NCBI GenBank assembly: GCA_021234155.1
Contig: JAJEKV010000002.1
Coordinates: forward strand, 23,454,942-23,518,941
Origin: Isoetes taiwanensis
Taxonomy: Eukaryota; Streptophyta; Lycopodiopsida; Isoetales; Isoetaceae
Direction: 5' to 3'
DNA length: 64,000 nt
Under the pieces are notes generated by a model. It worked only from the letters and a program-made list of their open reading frames with translations, was not told the origin of the DNA and did not search any database. Position numbers and translations under genes: made by a program. Shown here in pieces: positions 13,857 through 25,235 of the stretch; the stretch's first letter is position 1, and each line of letters starts with the position of its first letter.

Positions 13857-15137
13857 CGTTTTGCCTTGTCCCACCATTAGGTATTTTTCCATTTCCACCT
13901 CGTTGTCCTTTGTGGCTACATTTCTTCTATGTAGATTCTATATTTGGTTTGGTCTGATACTTGGACTTGAATATTTGGGGATTGCATTTAAGATTTTTTC
14001 TTCTTTTTTGGCATGATCATCGGGGAGCTCTAGTGTTTGTTGGTTCCTTTGTTCACTTTATTAGTGCACTTATTTGTTGTTTCCTGAAGTTGTATTTTCT
14101 AATCTTGACCATGGGTGACGGGTTATATTGGTTCGGTGTACCAATTTTATGGATTTGAGAGCTTCTTTGTTTTCGTTAGCTCCACTTTGTCATGTTCGCA
14201 GTAGGCTTATTTTTCGTGCATAGCTTTGCTCGCTATATATGATATGATATTACATAATCATTGTGTCAGTTTCGAGACGTTAGACGTGGTTGACTTTTCA
14301 TGTTCTTTTAGCCCATAGTTTTTATCATTCTTCCCCGTTTCCTCCGTTTTTTGCTCGATATGCAGGGTCCACATGTTGAGGTTCGTACTTACGGTTGCTA
14401 GCGGTCCTCGTCCTCTCGCGCTCGCTACGTGGTGTGCGACTCTCCTCAACATCTCCATGTTTCTCGTTCCATCTTTAGGTCTATGCATTTTTACATTCCT
14501 ATGCGTAAGGTTTTCCTCTTTGCCTTATGGATCCATGATGAAGGGTTCCTTTGTTCACTTATCTCCCTCTAGATGTTGACCACAGGTTCGGCAGGCATAA
14601 TGGCCACATTCACGGACTTCGGTCCGTCATCTGCATTCATATCATATGTGCATTGTACGCATTAACGTGGTTTGTTTTTTCATCGCCTTGTTGCCTTGTT
14701 CGCCTTGCTTTATCATCCTCAGATGTCTCCTTCCTCCATTTCTTCGGCCTCGGCGGCCATATCCTTTTTTCATCAAATCTTCAACCTTCCCCTCCTCGAT
14801 CCTCCCTCCGGCGGCCCTCTTCTTCGTTCCTCGCCTTCTTCTTTGCGTCCTTTATCTTATCCGACTGCTCGGGGGTGGTGGCGGGAGTGTCTTCTGGCTA
14901 TAGGCTTGAATCCATCCCAATATGGTACTCATTCGGCTCGTCAGGGAGGAGCTTCAGCAGCTGCGGCTCGGGGGGTTCCGCATGAGGCTGCGCGTGCTCA
15001 CGGTCGCTAGCGCTCTTCTTCTTCTCACTCTCGTTATGTGCTTCGCGATCCGACTCAACACTTGGAGGTGTCGCGGCGGCTGGGCTTATAGTGGAGGAAG
15101 TCCTTTGGTAGTCGGCCGGTTTTGTGTCTCTCGCGAG

Positions 15138-15192
15138 TCCTTTCCCAGAATCCCATCGATCCGAGCCATCGGATCGCCATTCTGGGAAAGGA
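15138..15192. repeat. 55-bp cruciform at module junction
   Basis: The outer arms TCCTTTCCCAGAAT and ATTCTGGGAAAGGA are perfect inverted repeats. The inner arms CGATCCGA and TCGGATCG with a 4-base loop form a second stem. The structure arises where the end of the long module meets the start of the short one, so it is the joined-ends form of the element. Confidence 0.8.
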
Positions 15193-16059
15193 CGAGTGCC
15201 TATATTAGGCCATTGTCGTTTTCCGCCTGGTTATCGGCGTCTTCTCACAGCAGCATTCTTCGTTCTCGTAGCTTCCCCCCCTTCCCCCCCTGCTGCGTGG
15301 GCGTATACCTCTTTTTCATTTATATATATTTTTATTTGTTCGTGCACTTTTGTGTTCTCCACTTGTGGGTGTGGCTTTTCCATGTTGTTGTTTCCTTCGC
15401 ATTTTACTATGTTATTCTCCACCTGTGGGTGCTGCTATTTTTTTATCCACCTTGAGGGTGAGGCCTATTTTGATATAGTGAATTTCCACCCGCTGGGTGC
15501 TGCTTTTTCCACCCTAGGGGTGATGCTATCTTTTCCTGTTATGTTCTTTTTCTACCTCTTTTTATTTCTCATCTCTTCGGTCCTTTGTTGATCCAGTTTT
15601 TTTATGGCTATGCTTGTTTTGCGGTTCTAACCATTACGGGTGTTTTTGGGAGTTCTTTGGTCTTGCAGGTTTTCTTATATTCCACCAGTTCCGGGGGACT
15701 TGCCGCGTTTCTGTTCGTCCTCCTCTTCGTTACCTTCGGGGATCTCACCATTGGCTGGGGTCGTGCTCTATGTTCACCTTCGCTCTCGTCCGGTTTCTCT
15801 CTGTTCTCCAGGCAACACATTCGAGGTTGGTGGCGACCATTTCTCATTAGGGTTTTCCTCGAAAACCCAAAAGGGCGGGGTTTTTTATCCCGATGAGAAG
15901 TTGTCGCCATTGCCCTCCTATATTGCCTTGGCATATTTTCTTATGGGGTAGTCCGATATTGTTCCTATGGTCGGCTACCTCTCTCTCTTCCAAATATTGC
16001 TGCTGTGATAAATGACAAGCCTGCCGGTTTTGTGTCTCTCGCGAGTCCTTTCCCAGAAT
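15152..16059. mobile_element. composite element, short module
   Basis: A 908-bp module that directly follows the long module. Its first 121 bp match 7863-7983 (a few substitutions) and its last 37 bp (16023-16059) match the end of the long module (15115-15151). It looks like an internally deleted relative joined head-to-tail. Its interior contains a T-rich 'cttgagggtgagg / ctgtgggtgctgc' series (15,355-15,530) and a 'tcgaaaaccc...ggggttttttatccc' segment near 15,850-15,895 that resembles 30,121-30,172. Confidence 0.55.
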
Positions 16060-17285
16060 GGGAAGGCCATAGGAGTTTAATATTAGGTTTTCCAGCCACA
16101 ATAAAGGGGGCAAATCATAGCCATATCCCTGCAGATGCCAGATTAAACAGAGCAATCAAAGCAAAACAGAAAAATTCCGAATGTTAGTAGATATAGAAAG
16201 AAGTGCATAGAATTAGCAATGATGAAATAAAAACAGGGATATGTTCTTGATTTTTCCAACCGCTCTGTGAATTGTATTCGTGTATGAGGAAATGAGAAAG
16301 AACTGAGAATCCGTCTATGAACTGAATTGAGAATCTATGAGGAAAATGGAGATAGAACAAAACTGATAAAATGGATTTAGGTGCAACGAAATAGGAAGTT
16401 ACTGCCATGGCTGCAACTGCAGCTACTTACTTCCATTTGCTAACCTTTGAGCCGTTTTAATCCTTTCTAGGCATTCAAAACCTGGGTGCTTTTTGGAATG
16501 TGGAGTAAGTATCATGGACAATATCATGCTCCAGTTTGCTCTCAAGTAGGGGTCCAGTAAGCCTCTGCAGATAGCTGTAAGAAATCGGATGCATTTGGAA
16601 TGGTCACACAATCCAGAGTGCAGATTGATGGATTTACCTTCAGAACCTCCTCCGTCAATGCAAATTGTGTTTTCTTAACCCCAGATTCAGAACCTCCTCC
16701 GTCTAGATTGTGCCAATGGATTAACAACTTCAAAGACTGTCTTGGCTCACATATCTTCTGGTAATGGCAGCCTTCCTTGCGTTACCCAGTACTCAAGGAG
16801 ACCGACTTTTACTCCACATATAGCAGATCCCTGAGAAGAAAACCTGAGAAGAAACTTGGGCCATCAATGATAAGCTGGTAAGCCTGATAGATCTTCCAAG
16901 ATTCATGGCTATGGTAGGGCCGGATTTGAGTGGTACGCATGAGAAACAAATAAACAATAAGGATCTACCCGAGATTGGATAAACCAATTTTTACTCCTTT
17001 AATAAGCCGATTTTCACCCTCCTATCGAAATGTAGATGGAGGAGAAACCTCAGAAAAATCTTGAATCTCGGCTTATGGCAGAGGAATGATGGAGAGGAGA
17101 AAACGGAAAAAAAACGCTCCCTTCAAGAAAACGTACCCATTTTTTTGGGGGACGGAGAGAGAGAGAAAGTTTCGCAAAGCGAAAGTTACGTCGGAAATAT
17201 TTTTGGATTCCAAAACTCACGCTTTTCGCCTGAAAAAGCGTTAGCGCCGGCGTTACATCGCCGGGAAAAAAAAACATTTTAAGTA

Positions 17286-17321
17286 AGTAGACTAGTAAAT
17301 GTGTGCCCGACGTTGCCGGGC
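17286..17321 (-). other. U4/U5 Helitron end-to-end junction
   Basis: On the minus strand the sequence runs hairpin GCCCGGCAACGTCGGGC, ACACATTT, ACTAG, then directly TCTACTTACTT. The CTAG 3' terminus of U5 is fused to the TC 5' terminus of U4 with no spacer and no target A or T duplicated between them. Confidence 0.85.
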
Positions 17322-18693
17322 TAATGCCTTGGCTTGTGTTTTTAGTTGGCCTTTAACGCGCATTTGACAACAACACATGTTGAATGTTGGCAAGAATAGA
17401 TATGATTCGCTTTTGTGTTGTTGAAATTGTCTAATGACATTTTTTTATCAATGTATTAACCTTGCGCTTATGTATTAACCTCACTAAAGCATGTATTTTT
17501 CATGATAGTGGTACTCTTGTCCAACAGTCTTATGCATAAGAGGGTGCATGTTCATTACGTTATGCCTTAATAATTAAAAGTGACTTTAGCATGTATGATG
17601 AAGATGAAAGCACATTAACAGTTGACAATGTGGTGAAATTCGAGAAACAACATTGGCCTTAAACTCTTAAGTGCAAAAAGAGTTCTTTACGAATTGAGAT
17701 GGCAAATAGCGAGTGTTGAGATGTCATTTGACTAATGAGATGTCATTTGACTAATGCTGAGTATTACCTATAGTGACACATTTATGAATCCATTCATTGC
17801 CGTTGCTTAGGTTAAATTTTAGGCCTTTTGTGTGCCTAAAACGGAGTATTAAACTACAGGTAGTTAGAAACCATAATCAATTCTAAGGCACAACATATTG
17901 GTAACTACACATCGTTGCAATAGTTTCCTTGAACACAAAGATGCTTCCATTAGTGGGTTCAATTTTTCGCCTAAATACAACGACTAAACCATGATTTCAT
18001 TTGTGTTTGATGACGTAAAATATCCATTTGAGCTAGTGAGCTAAAGACAATAACTTCTTTGTTTTATTTGTCTTGCAGACATGTACTTGATAATAATTAT
18101 GTGACCTCAGTGAAACTTGGCCACATAAAAAACATGGAGATAACTACAATAACTGGCCAACAATGTTCTGGGCTTTTCAGAACTGACCAATTACTTGAAG
18201 TACACTATTCAAACCTCCTAATAACAAACCTATGATATTATACTACTAAAAATAGTTGCATATCAAAGTTTCTTAAGTGCATTATTTTCAAAAGTATAAT
18301 CCTTGACTTGGCTCTCATGTTTATTCATGTCTGCCTGCAAATACTAAATAACATCTGCAAATAGCCAACCTTCCACATGATACTATCAAAATTATTTATA
18401 TCTATTTAGACACTAATTGACTTATCTCTACTTTGCCTCAGATTTTCAGTAATCCTTAACTCTGAGTTCAACTACAAATGATGGCTTACTAAAGATATGT
18501 CTGCTAGTAAGTAAGCCATAATTGCTAGTTATCAGCGTAGCAACTCTAGTCCAAACAAATTAGACCAAAAACTATCAGCGACAATGAAACTCTGCAAGTT
18601 ACTCAGCAACCTGCTGCTGCTTAAAGCTAATCATTATAGAATCATAATGCACTCTGGAACTTTAGACTGTCTTCAGAGACATAAAAATCAAAC

Positions 18694-18824
18694 CTTTTGG
18701 AAATCTTAAAGGAAGGCCCATTGCACTTTAAATTGTCTTGGTAGTAATCTGGCAGGCAAGTACTCGATTGCGGAGGCGTAATATGTCTGGCCATATGCTC
18801 TTCTACACAGGACAATTCATTAGC
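18694..18824 (-). pseudogene. captured exon block 1 in U5, unidentified gene
   Basis: On the minus strand, a TTGCAG acceptor precedes 131 bp open in one frame, encoding ANELSCVEEHMARHITPP then a Cys-containing stretch (CLPDYYQDNLKCNG) and ending at an AAAAG|GTTTGA donor. The same block is kept with few changes in U2 (about 2006-2136), U3 and partly in U6. I do not recognise the protein. Retained splice sites and an open frame suggest a captured host exon rather than random sequence. Confidence 0.4.
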
Positions 18825-18931
18825 CTGCAAGGTTTAGAAGCAATAAGCTATTCAAAATTTTCAAGATTATTCTCATTGCAGAATTCAATTTTACAATTTC
18901 GTATTAAACTAACTCAGTGAGAGGATATTAC

Positions 18932-19005
18932 CTATTGTGCATGTGCTATAGCTGGGAAGCATGGTCTTGCATACGTCCAAAACATGTTCGTCATAAAAAG
19001 AAAAT
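18932..19005 (-). pseudogene. captured exon block 2 in U5, unidentified gene
   Basis: On the minus strand a short open stretch (EHVLDVCKTM...) ends at an ATAG|GTAATA donor at 18932/18931. It lies 5' of block 1 in the same orientation, so the two could be consecutive exons of one gene. The right (5') limit is not clear. The family is not recognised. Confidence 0.3.
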
Positions 19006-19793
19006 TTTAAAATGTCTACATCTCAAAACCACCAATAATTTCAGCATAATATTTCAGTAATTTGTATAATGACGAATCAGATTCATACTTGCTATAGAGT
19101 TTTACACTATATGCTAGTGACATTATCATTTGAATGTTTGAACGACCTTGAAATCAGAATATATCTGTGCCTCAAGATATGATTCAATGTTCTGCATCAA
19201 GAACACAAATTATTAATAAATATGTAGTTAGAGAGTGCTTCCGGACACCTTACCGTAATTAGTCACTATGCTCTTATACACCTTACTGTCAGTTATACCT
19301 TACCGTCTAGGCATGAAAAAACAGAAATGACGATCACTGAATCCAAAACGGAAGTATAAATAGCACTTCATCAGATTTTAAACATAAAATTTTTATTGGA
19401 TGCCACATCTTGCAAAGCTGTTAGAGATGCAACTAAACAGACCTAGAGTTTAGAATTATTTTGATAAATGGTAATGGGAAGGCCATAGGAGTTTAATATT
19501 AGGTTTTCCAGCCACAATAAAGGGGGCAAATCATAGCCACATCCCTGCAGATGCCAGATTAAGCAGAGCAATCAAAGCAAAACAGAAAAATTCCAAATGT
19601 TAGTAGATATAGAAAGAAGTGCATAGAATTAGCAATGATGAAATAAAAACAGGGATATGTTCTTGATTTTTCCACCGTCTGTGAACTGAATTGAGAATCT
19701 ATGAGGAAAATGGAGATAGAACAAAACTGATAAAATGGATTTAGGTGCAACGAAATAGGAAGTTACTGCCATGCTGCAACTGCAGCTACTTAC

Positions 19794-20340
19794 TTCCATT
19801 TGCTAACCTTTGAGCCGTTTTAATCCTTTCTAGGCATTCGAAACCTGGGTGCTTTTTGGAATGTGGAGTAAGTATCATGGACAATATCATGCTCCTGTTT
19901 GCTCTCAAGTAGGGGTCCAGTAAGCCTCTGCAGATAGCTGTAAGAAATCGGATGCATTTGGAATGGTCACACAATCCAGAGTGCAGATTGATGGATTTAC
20001 CTTCAGAACCTCCTCCATCAATGCAAAATGTGTTTTCTTAACCCCAGATTCAGAACCTCCTCTGTCTAGATTGTGCCAATGGATTGACAACTTCAAAGAC
20101 TGTCTTGGCTGACATATCTTCTGGTAATGGCAATCTTCCTTGCGTTACCCAGTACTCAAGGAGACCGACTTTTACTCCACATATAGCAGATCCCTGAGAA
20201 GAAAACCTGAGAAGAAACTTGGGCCATCAATGATAAGCTGGTAAGCCTGGTAGATCTTCCAAGATTCATGGCTATGGTGGGGCCGGATTTGAGTGGTACG
20301 CATGAGAAACAAATAAACAATAAGGATCTACCCGAGATTG
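19794..20340 (-). pseudogene. captured exon block 3 in U5, unidentified gene
   Basis: A minus-strand region ending at a GGAA|GTAAGT donor (19794/19793). It holds coding-like stretches in more than one frame, including AYQLIIDGPSFFSG, LLEYWVTQGRLPLPEDMSAK and SICTLDCVTIPNASDFLQ. The units differ by small indels here: U1/U2 read one frame near the FSG site and U3-U6 another, because of a 2-bp insertion. So the frame is already broken. A TTCTTCTCAG repeat could serve as an acceptor. I cannot name the gene. Confidence 0.35.
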
Positions 20341-20651
20341 GATAAACCAATTTTTACTCCTTTAATAAGCCGATTTTCACCCTCCTGTCGAAATGTAGAT
20401 GGCACGGAGAAACCTCAGAGAAATCTTGAATCTCGGCTTATGGCAGAGGAATGATGGAGAGGAGAGAACGGAAAAAAACGCTCCCTTCAAGAAAACATAC
20501 CCATTTTTTTTGGGGACGGAGAGAGAGAGAAAGTTTCGCAAAGCGAAAGTTACGTCGGAAATATTTTTGGATTCCAAAACTCACGCTTTTCGCCTGAAAA
20601 AGCGTTAGCGCCGGCGTTACATTGCCGGAAAAAAAAAAAACATTTTAAGTA

Positions 20652-20687
20652 AGTAGACTAGTAAATGTGTGCCCGGCGTTGCCGGGC
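20652..20687 (-). other. U5/U6 Helitron end-to-end junction
   Basis: Same structure as the U4/U5 junction. The hairpin is perfect here (GCCCGGC, loop AAC, GCCGGGC), then ACACATTTACTAG joins TCTACTTACTT. The agreement of two independent junctions fixes the element ends to the base. Confidence 0.85.
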
Positions 20688-20899
20688 TAATGTCTTGGCT
20701 TGTGTTTTTAGTTGGCCTTTAACACCCATTTGACAACAACACATGTTGGATATTGGCAAGAATAGATATGATTCGCTTTTGTGTTGTTGAAATTGTCTAA
20801 TGATATTTTTTTATCAATGTATTAACCTTGCGCTTATGTATTAACCTCACTAAAGCATGTATTTTTCATGATAGTGGTACTCTTGTCCAACATTCTTAT

Positions 20900-21671
20900 C
20901 TTTGTATTTGTTTCAATTATCTTTGTCCGGGCGCCTGCCTGAGCGCCTCGCCGGGCGCCTGCCTGAGCACCTGGGCGCCTGTTTGGTCGTCTGGGTGCCG
21001 TGAAGGGTGGCGCCTGGGAGGTGCAGTGATGGGTGGCACCTGGGAAGGAGCGTTTCAGCCTAGTGAGGATGCACCTCCTCTACGCGACTTCCCTGGGCGT
21101 TTTCCTGAACGCCGCCTTCCCTGCGCGCCTGGGTGATTGGCGTTCGGCCTATTGGATGCGCCTGTTTCCGACTTTAGCGGTGCCCTCAGGGCCACCGCCT
21201 TTTTGCAGGTATCTGCTCTGTGGGTTTAGGGACTTGACCTGTTCCTGGTGGCAGCTCTTATGGTCTAGTGGTTTGATCGAGCTCCTTCAGTGGGTCAGCA
21301 CCAGGATCTTTGCACCAACATCTATTTGCTCTGGTTTTAGCGAGAAGATGGAGATTTAGCGCGTGCGTAAGCTTGCACCAGTCCTCAGCACCCAGCTGTG
21401 AAGAGGTTACGGTTCGGAGGCGTTTGGTGAAGTTCTGTTTGTTGGAGGTATGCTTGTTGCTTCTTGCAATAGCATGGGTTTTTGGATGTGTAGTCATCCT
21501 GGCAACAGTTTTTTTCCCATGTGGTTTTTAATCTGGGCCATGGTGATTATACTTTATTTTGTTTGTAAGGGCTTCGGTCCATGTTCTGGTTAGGGACTTC
21601 GGTCCCGTTTTGTACTTGGGTCCCATAACCCGATTGGGTTCCGCGGACGTTAAAAATTTCTTCCTTCCTTC
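20900..21671 (+). mobile_element. LINE/SINE-like insertion in U6
   Basis: Interrupts U6 at 'gtccaacattcttat'. The 5-bp target CTTAT is present at both ends (20895-20899 and 21672-21676). The left part has several copies of a gggcgcctg motif. The right end reads 'gggtcccataacccgattgg...gttaaaaatttc' followed by (TTCC)n. That 3' end resembles 30,200-30,262, which follows LINE coding sequence, so this may be a LINE 3' fragment or a SINE that shares the LINE tail. No coding frame is convincing. Confidence 0.55.
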
Positions 21672-24544
21672 CTTATGCATAAGAGGGTGCATGTTCATTA
21701 GGTTATGCCTTAATAATTAAAAATGTCTTTAGCATGTATGATGAAGATGAAAGCACATTAATAGTTGACAATGTGGTGAAATTCGAGGAACAACATTGGC
21801 CTTAAACTCTTAAGTGCAAAAAGAGTTCTTTACGAATTGAGATGGCAAATAGCGAGTGTTGAGATGTCATTTGACTAATGAGATGTCATTTGACTAATTC
21901 TGAGTATTACCTATAGTGACACATTTATGAATCCATTCATTGCCGTTGCTTAGGTCAAATTTTAGGCCTTTTGTGTGCCTAAAACGGAGTATTAAACTAC
22001 AGGTAGTTAGAAACCATAATCAATTCTAAGGCATACTACACATCGTTGCAAAAGTTTCCTTGAACACAGCATGCCTCCATTAGTGGATTCAATTTTCTCG
22101 TCTAAATACAGCGACTAAACCATGCTTTCATTTGTGTTTGATGATGTAAAATATCAATTTGAGCTAGTGAGCTGAAGACAATAACTTCTTTGTTTTATTT
22201 GTCTTGCAGACATGTACTTGATAATAATTTATGTGACCTCAGTGAAACTTGGCCACATAAAAAACATGGAAATAACTACAATAACTGGCCAACAATGTTC
22301 TGGGCTTTTCAGAACTGACCAATTACTTGAAATACACTATTCAAACTTCCTAATAACAAACCTACGACATTATACTACTAAAAATAGTTGCATATCAAAG
22401 TTTCTTAAGTGCATTATTTTCAAAAGTATAATCCTTGACTTGGCTCTCATGTTTATTCATGTCTGCCTGCAAATACTAAATAACATCTGCAAATAGCCAA
22501 CCTTCCAAATGATACTATCAAAATTATTTATATCTATTTAGACACTAATTCAATTATCTCTACTTTGCCTCAGATTTTCAGTAATCCTTAACTCTGGGTT
22601 CAACTACAAATGATGGCTGACTAAAGACATGTCTGCTAGTAAGTAAGCCATAATTGCAAGTTTTTAGCGTAGCAACTCTAGTCCAAACAAATTAGACCAA
22701 AACTATCAGCGACAATGAAACTCTGCAAGTTACTCAGCAACCTGCTGCTACTTAAAGCTAATCATTACAGAATCATAATGCACTCTGGAACTTTAGACTG
22801 TCTTCAGAGACATAAAAATCAAACCTTTTGGAAATCTTAAAGGAAGGCCCGTTGCACTTTAAATTATAGTTGGTATAATCTGGCAGGCAAGTACCTATTG
22901 CGAAGGTGTAATATGTCTGGCCATATGCTCTTCTACACAGGACAATTCATTAGCCTGCAAGGTTTAGAAGCAATGACCCATTCAAAATTTTCAAGATTAT
23001 TCTCATTGCAGAATTCAATTTTACAATTTTGTATACAAATAACTCAGCCAGAGGATATTACCTATTGTGCAGGTGCTATAGCTGGGAAGCATGGTCCTGC
23101 ATACGTCCAAAACATGTTTGTCATAAAAAGAAAATTTTAAAATGTCTACATCTCAAAACCACCAATAATTTCATCATAATATTTCAGTAATTTGTACAAT
23201 GATAAATCAGATTAATACCTGCAATAGAGTTTTCCACTATATGCTAGTGACATTATCATTTGAATGTTTGAACGACCTTGAAATCAGAATATATCTGTGC
23301 CTCAAGATATGATTCAATGTTCTGCATCAACAACACAAACTATTTTAATAAATATGTAGTTAGAGAGTGCTTCTGGACACTATGCTCTTATACACCTTAC
23401 TGTCAGTTATACCTTACCGTCTTGGCATGAAAAAGCAGAAATGACGATCACTGAATCCAAAACGGAAGTATAAATAGCACTTCACCAGATTTTAAACATA
23501 AAATTTTTATTGGATGCCACATCTTGCAAAGCTGTTAGAGATGCAACTAAACAGACCTAGAGTTTAGAACTATTTTGATAAATGGTAATGGGAAGGCCAT
23601 AGGAGTTTAATATTAGGTTTTCCAGCCACAATAAAGGGGGCAAATCATAGCCATATCCCTGCAGATGCCAGATTAAGCAGAGCAATCAAAGCAAAACAGA
23701 AAAATTCCGAATGTTAGTAGATATAGAAAGAAGTGCATAGAATTAGCAATGATGAAATAAAAACAGGGATATGTTCTTGATTTTTCCAACCGCTCTGTGA
23801 ACTGTATTCGTGTATGAGGAAATGAGAAAGAACTGAGAATCCGTCTGTGAACTGAACTGAGAATCTATGAGGAAAATGGAGGTAGAACAAAACTGATAAA
23901 ATGGATTTAGGTACAACGAAATAGGAAGTTACCGCCATGCTGCAACTGCAGCTACTTACTTTCATTTGCTAACCTTTGAGCCGTTTTATTCCTTTTTAAG
24001 CATTCAAAACCTGGGTGCTTTTTGGAATGTGGAGCAAGTATCATGGACAATATCATGCTCCAGTTTGCTCTCAAGTAGGGGTCCAGTAAGCCTCTGTAGA
24101 TAGCTGTAAGAAATCGAATGCATTTGGAATGGTCACACAATCTAGAGTGCAGATTGATGGATTTACCTTCAGAACCTCCTCCGTCAATGCAAAATGTGTC
24201 TTCTTAACCCCAGATTCAGAACCTCCTCCGTCTAGATTGTGCCAATGGATTAACAACTTCAAAGACTGTCTTGGCTGGCATATCTTCTGGTAATGGCAGC
24301 CTTCCTTGCGTTACCCAGTACTCAAGGAGACCGACTTTTACTCCACTTATAGCAGATCCCTGAAAAGAAAACCTGAGAAGAAACTTGGGCCATCAATGAT
24401 AAGCTGGTAAGCCTGGTAGATCTTTCCAGATTCATGGCTATGGCAGGGCCGGATTTGAGTGGTACGCATGAGAAACAAATAAACAATAAGGATCTACCCG
24501 AGATTTGATAAACCAATTTTTACTCCTTTAATAGGCCGATTTTC

Positions 24545-24752
24545 TTTTTTTTTTTCTTTGAAGGACGACAATCTATTATCAAGAAAAATCAAGATACATA
24601 CAACGGACCTGTGACATGGGACTCAAAACCTAGAGGACGAAATAGTCCACTAAGCAAAACCACCCATACACAGTATATACTTAAACTCCTTGTGCCACCT
24701 TGAGGCGTTTAATGGCCTCATCACAATCAACATGGTCCACCACATCGAGATG
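24545..24752 (-). mobile_element. 5'-truncated LINE tail in U6
   Basis: Begins on the plus strand with a poly-T run, then 'ctttgaaggacgac...tattatcaagaaaaatc'. This is like the 3' ends of the LINEs at 36,041 and 41,095 (poly-T, then GAAG, then an A/T-rich tract). It replaces about 12 bp of the Helitron unit (compare 'gattttcaccctcctgtcg' in U5). No target duplication is visible. Confidence 0.6.
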
Positions 24753-25030
24753 AATGTAGATGGCACGGAGAAACCTCAGAGAAATCTTGAATCTCGGCTT
24801 ATGGCAGAGGAATGATGGAGAGGAGAGAACGGAAAAAACGCTCCCTTCAAGAAAACATACCTATTCTTTTTGGCGACGGAGAGAGAGAAAGTTTCGCAAA
24901 GCGAAAGTTACATCGGAAATATTTTTGGATTCCAAAACTCACGCTTTTCGCCTGAAAAAGCGTTAGCGCCGGCGTTACATTGCCGGAAAAAAACAATTTT
25001 TAGGTAAGTAGATGTTTGTTTGAGAACTTA

Positions 25031-25196
25031 AGATGCCGAAAAAAGGGGACCATCAAATTTCAGCCCTTTTCAGGGTGTTTTTTCAAAGAGAAATTTCCTG
25101 TTGAAATGTCTGTCGAGTTTCTGGTTCTGTTTCAGTGTATCACCAGATACACTGAAAAGCGGGCAAAAATTTGATGCTCATTTTTTTCGTCAAAGA
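25031..25196. repeat. foldback (imperfect inverted repeat)
   Basis: The left arm (25031-25073, gaaaaaaggggaccatcaaat...) pairs imperfectly with the right arm (25152-25196). A perfect inner hairpin TTTCAGTGTATC-acca-GATACACTGAAA lies within it. It could be a MITE-like foldback; no transposase is present. Confidence 0.55.
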
Positions 25197-25203
25197 ATTT
25201 TCT

Positions 25204-25235
25204 CCGGCAGAAGATTCCCTGAAATCTTCTGTCGG
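25204..25235. repeat. 32-bp near-perfect hairpin
   Basis: The arms ccggcagaagatt and aatcttctgtcgg are separated by about 5 bases, with one mismatch. It lies at the start of the directly duplicated segment. Confidence 0.75.

Larger units (their letters stand above)
17292..20657 (-). mobile_element. Helitron array unit U5 (complete, 3,366 bp)
   Basis: This is the best intact unit. On the minus strand it begins TCTACTTACTT at 20657 and ends with a 17-bp hairpin (17305-17321), then ACACATTTACTAG, with CTAG at 17295-17292. Hairpin plus CTRR is the canonical Helitron 3' end, and TC is the canonical 5' end. Both neighbours are the same element in the same orientation with no base between copies. 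It carries three exon-like blocks (listed separately) in the Helitron sense direction, and no Rep/helicase gene. Confidence 0.85.
20658..25012 (-). mobile_element. Helitron array unit U6 (outer 5' end of array)
   Basis: Same unit as U5, enlarged by a 772-bp insertion (20900-21671) and a LINE tail (24545-24752). Its 3' end has a perfect 7-bp stem hairpin (20671-20687) and CTAG at 20661-20658. Its 5' end on the minus strand is A|TCTACTTACC, with the TC at 25012-25011 and the host A opposite T25013. The DNA to the right is no longer array sequence. This gives the true 5' boundary of the whole array. Confidence 0.85.
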
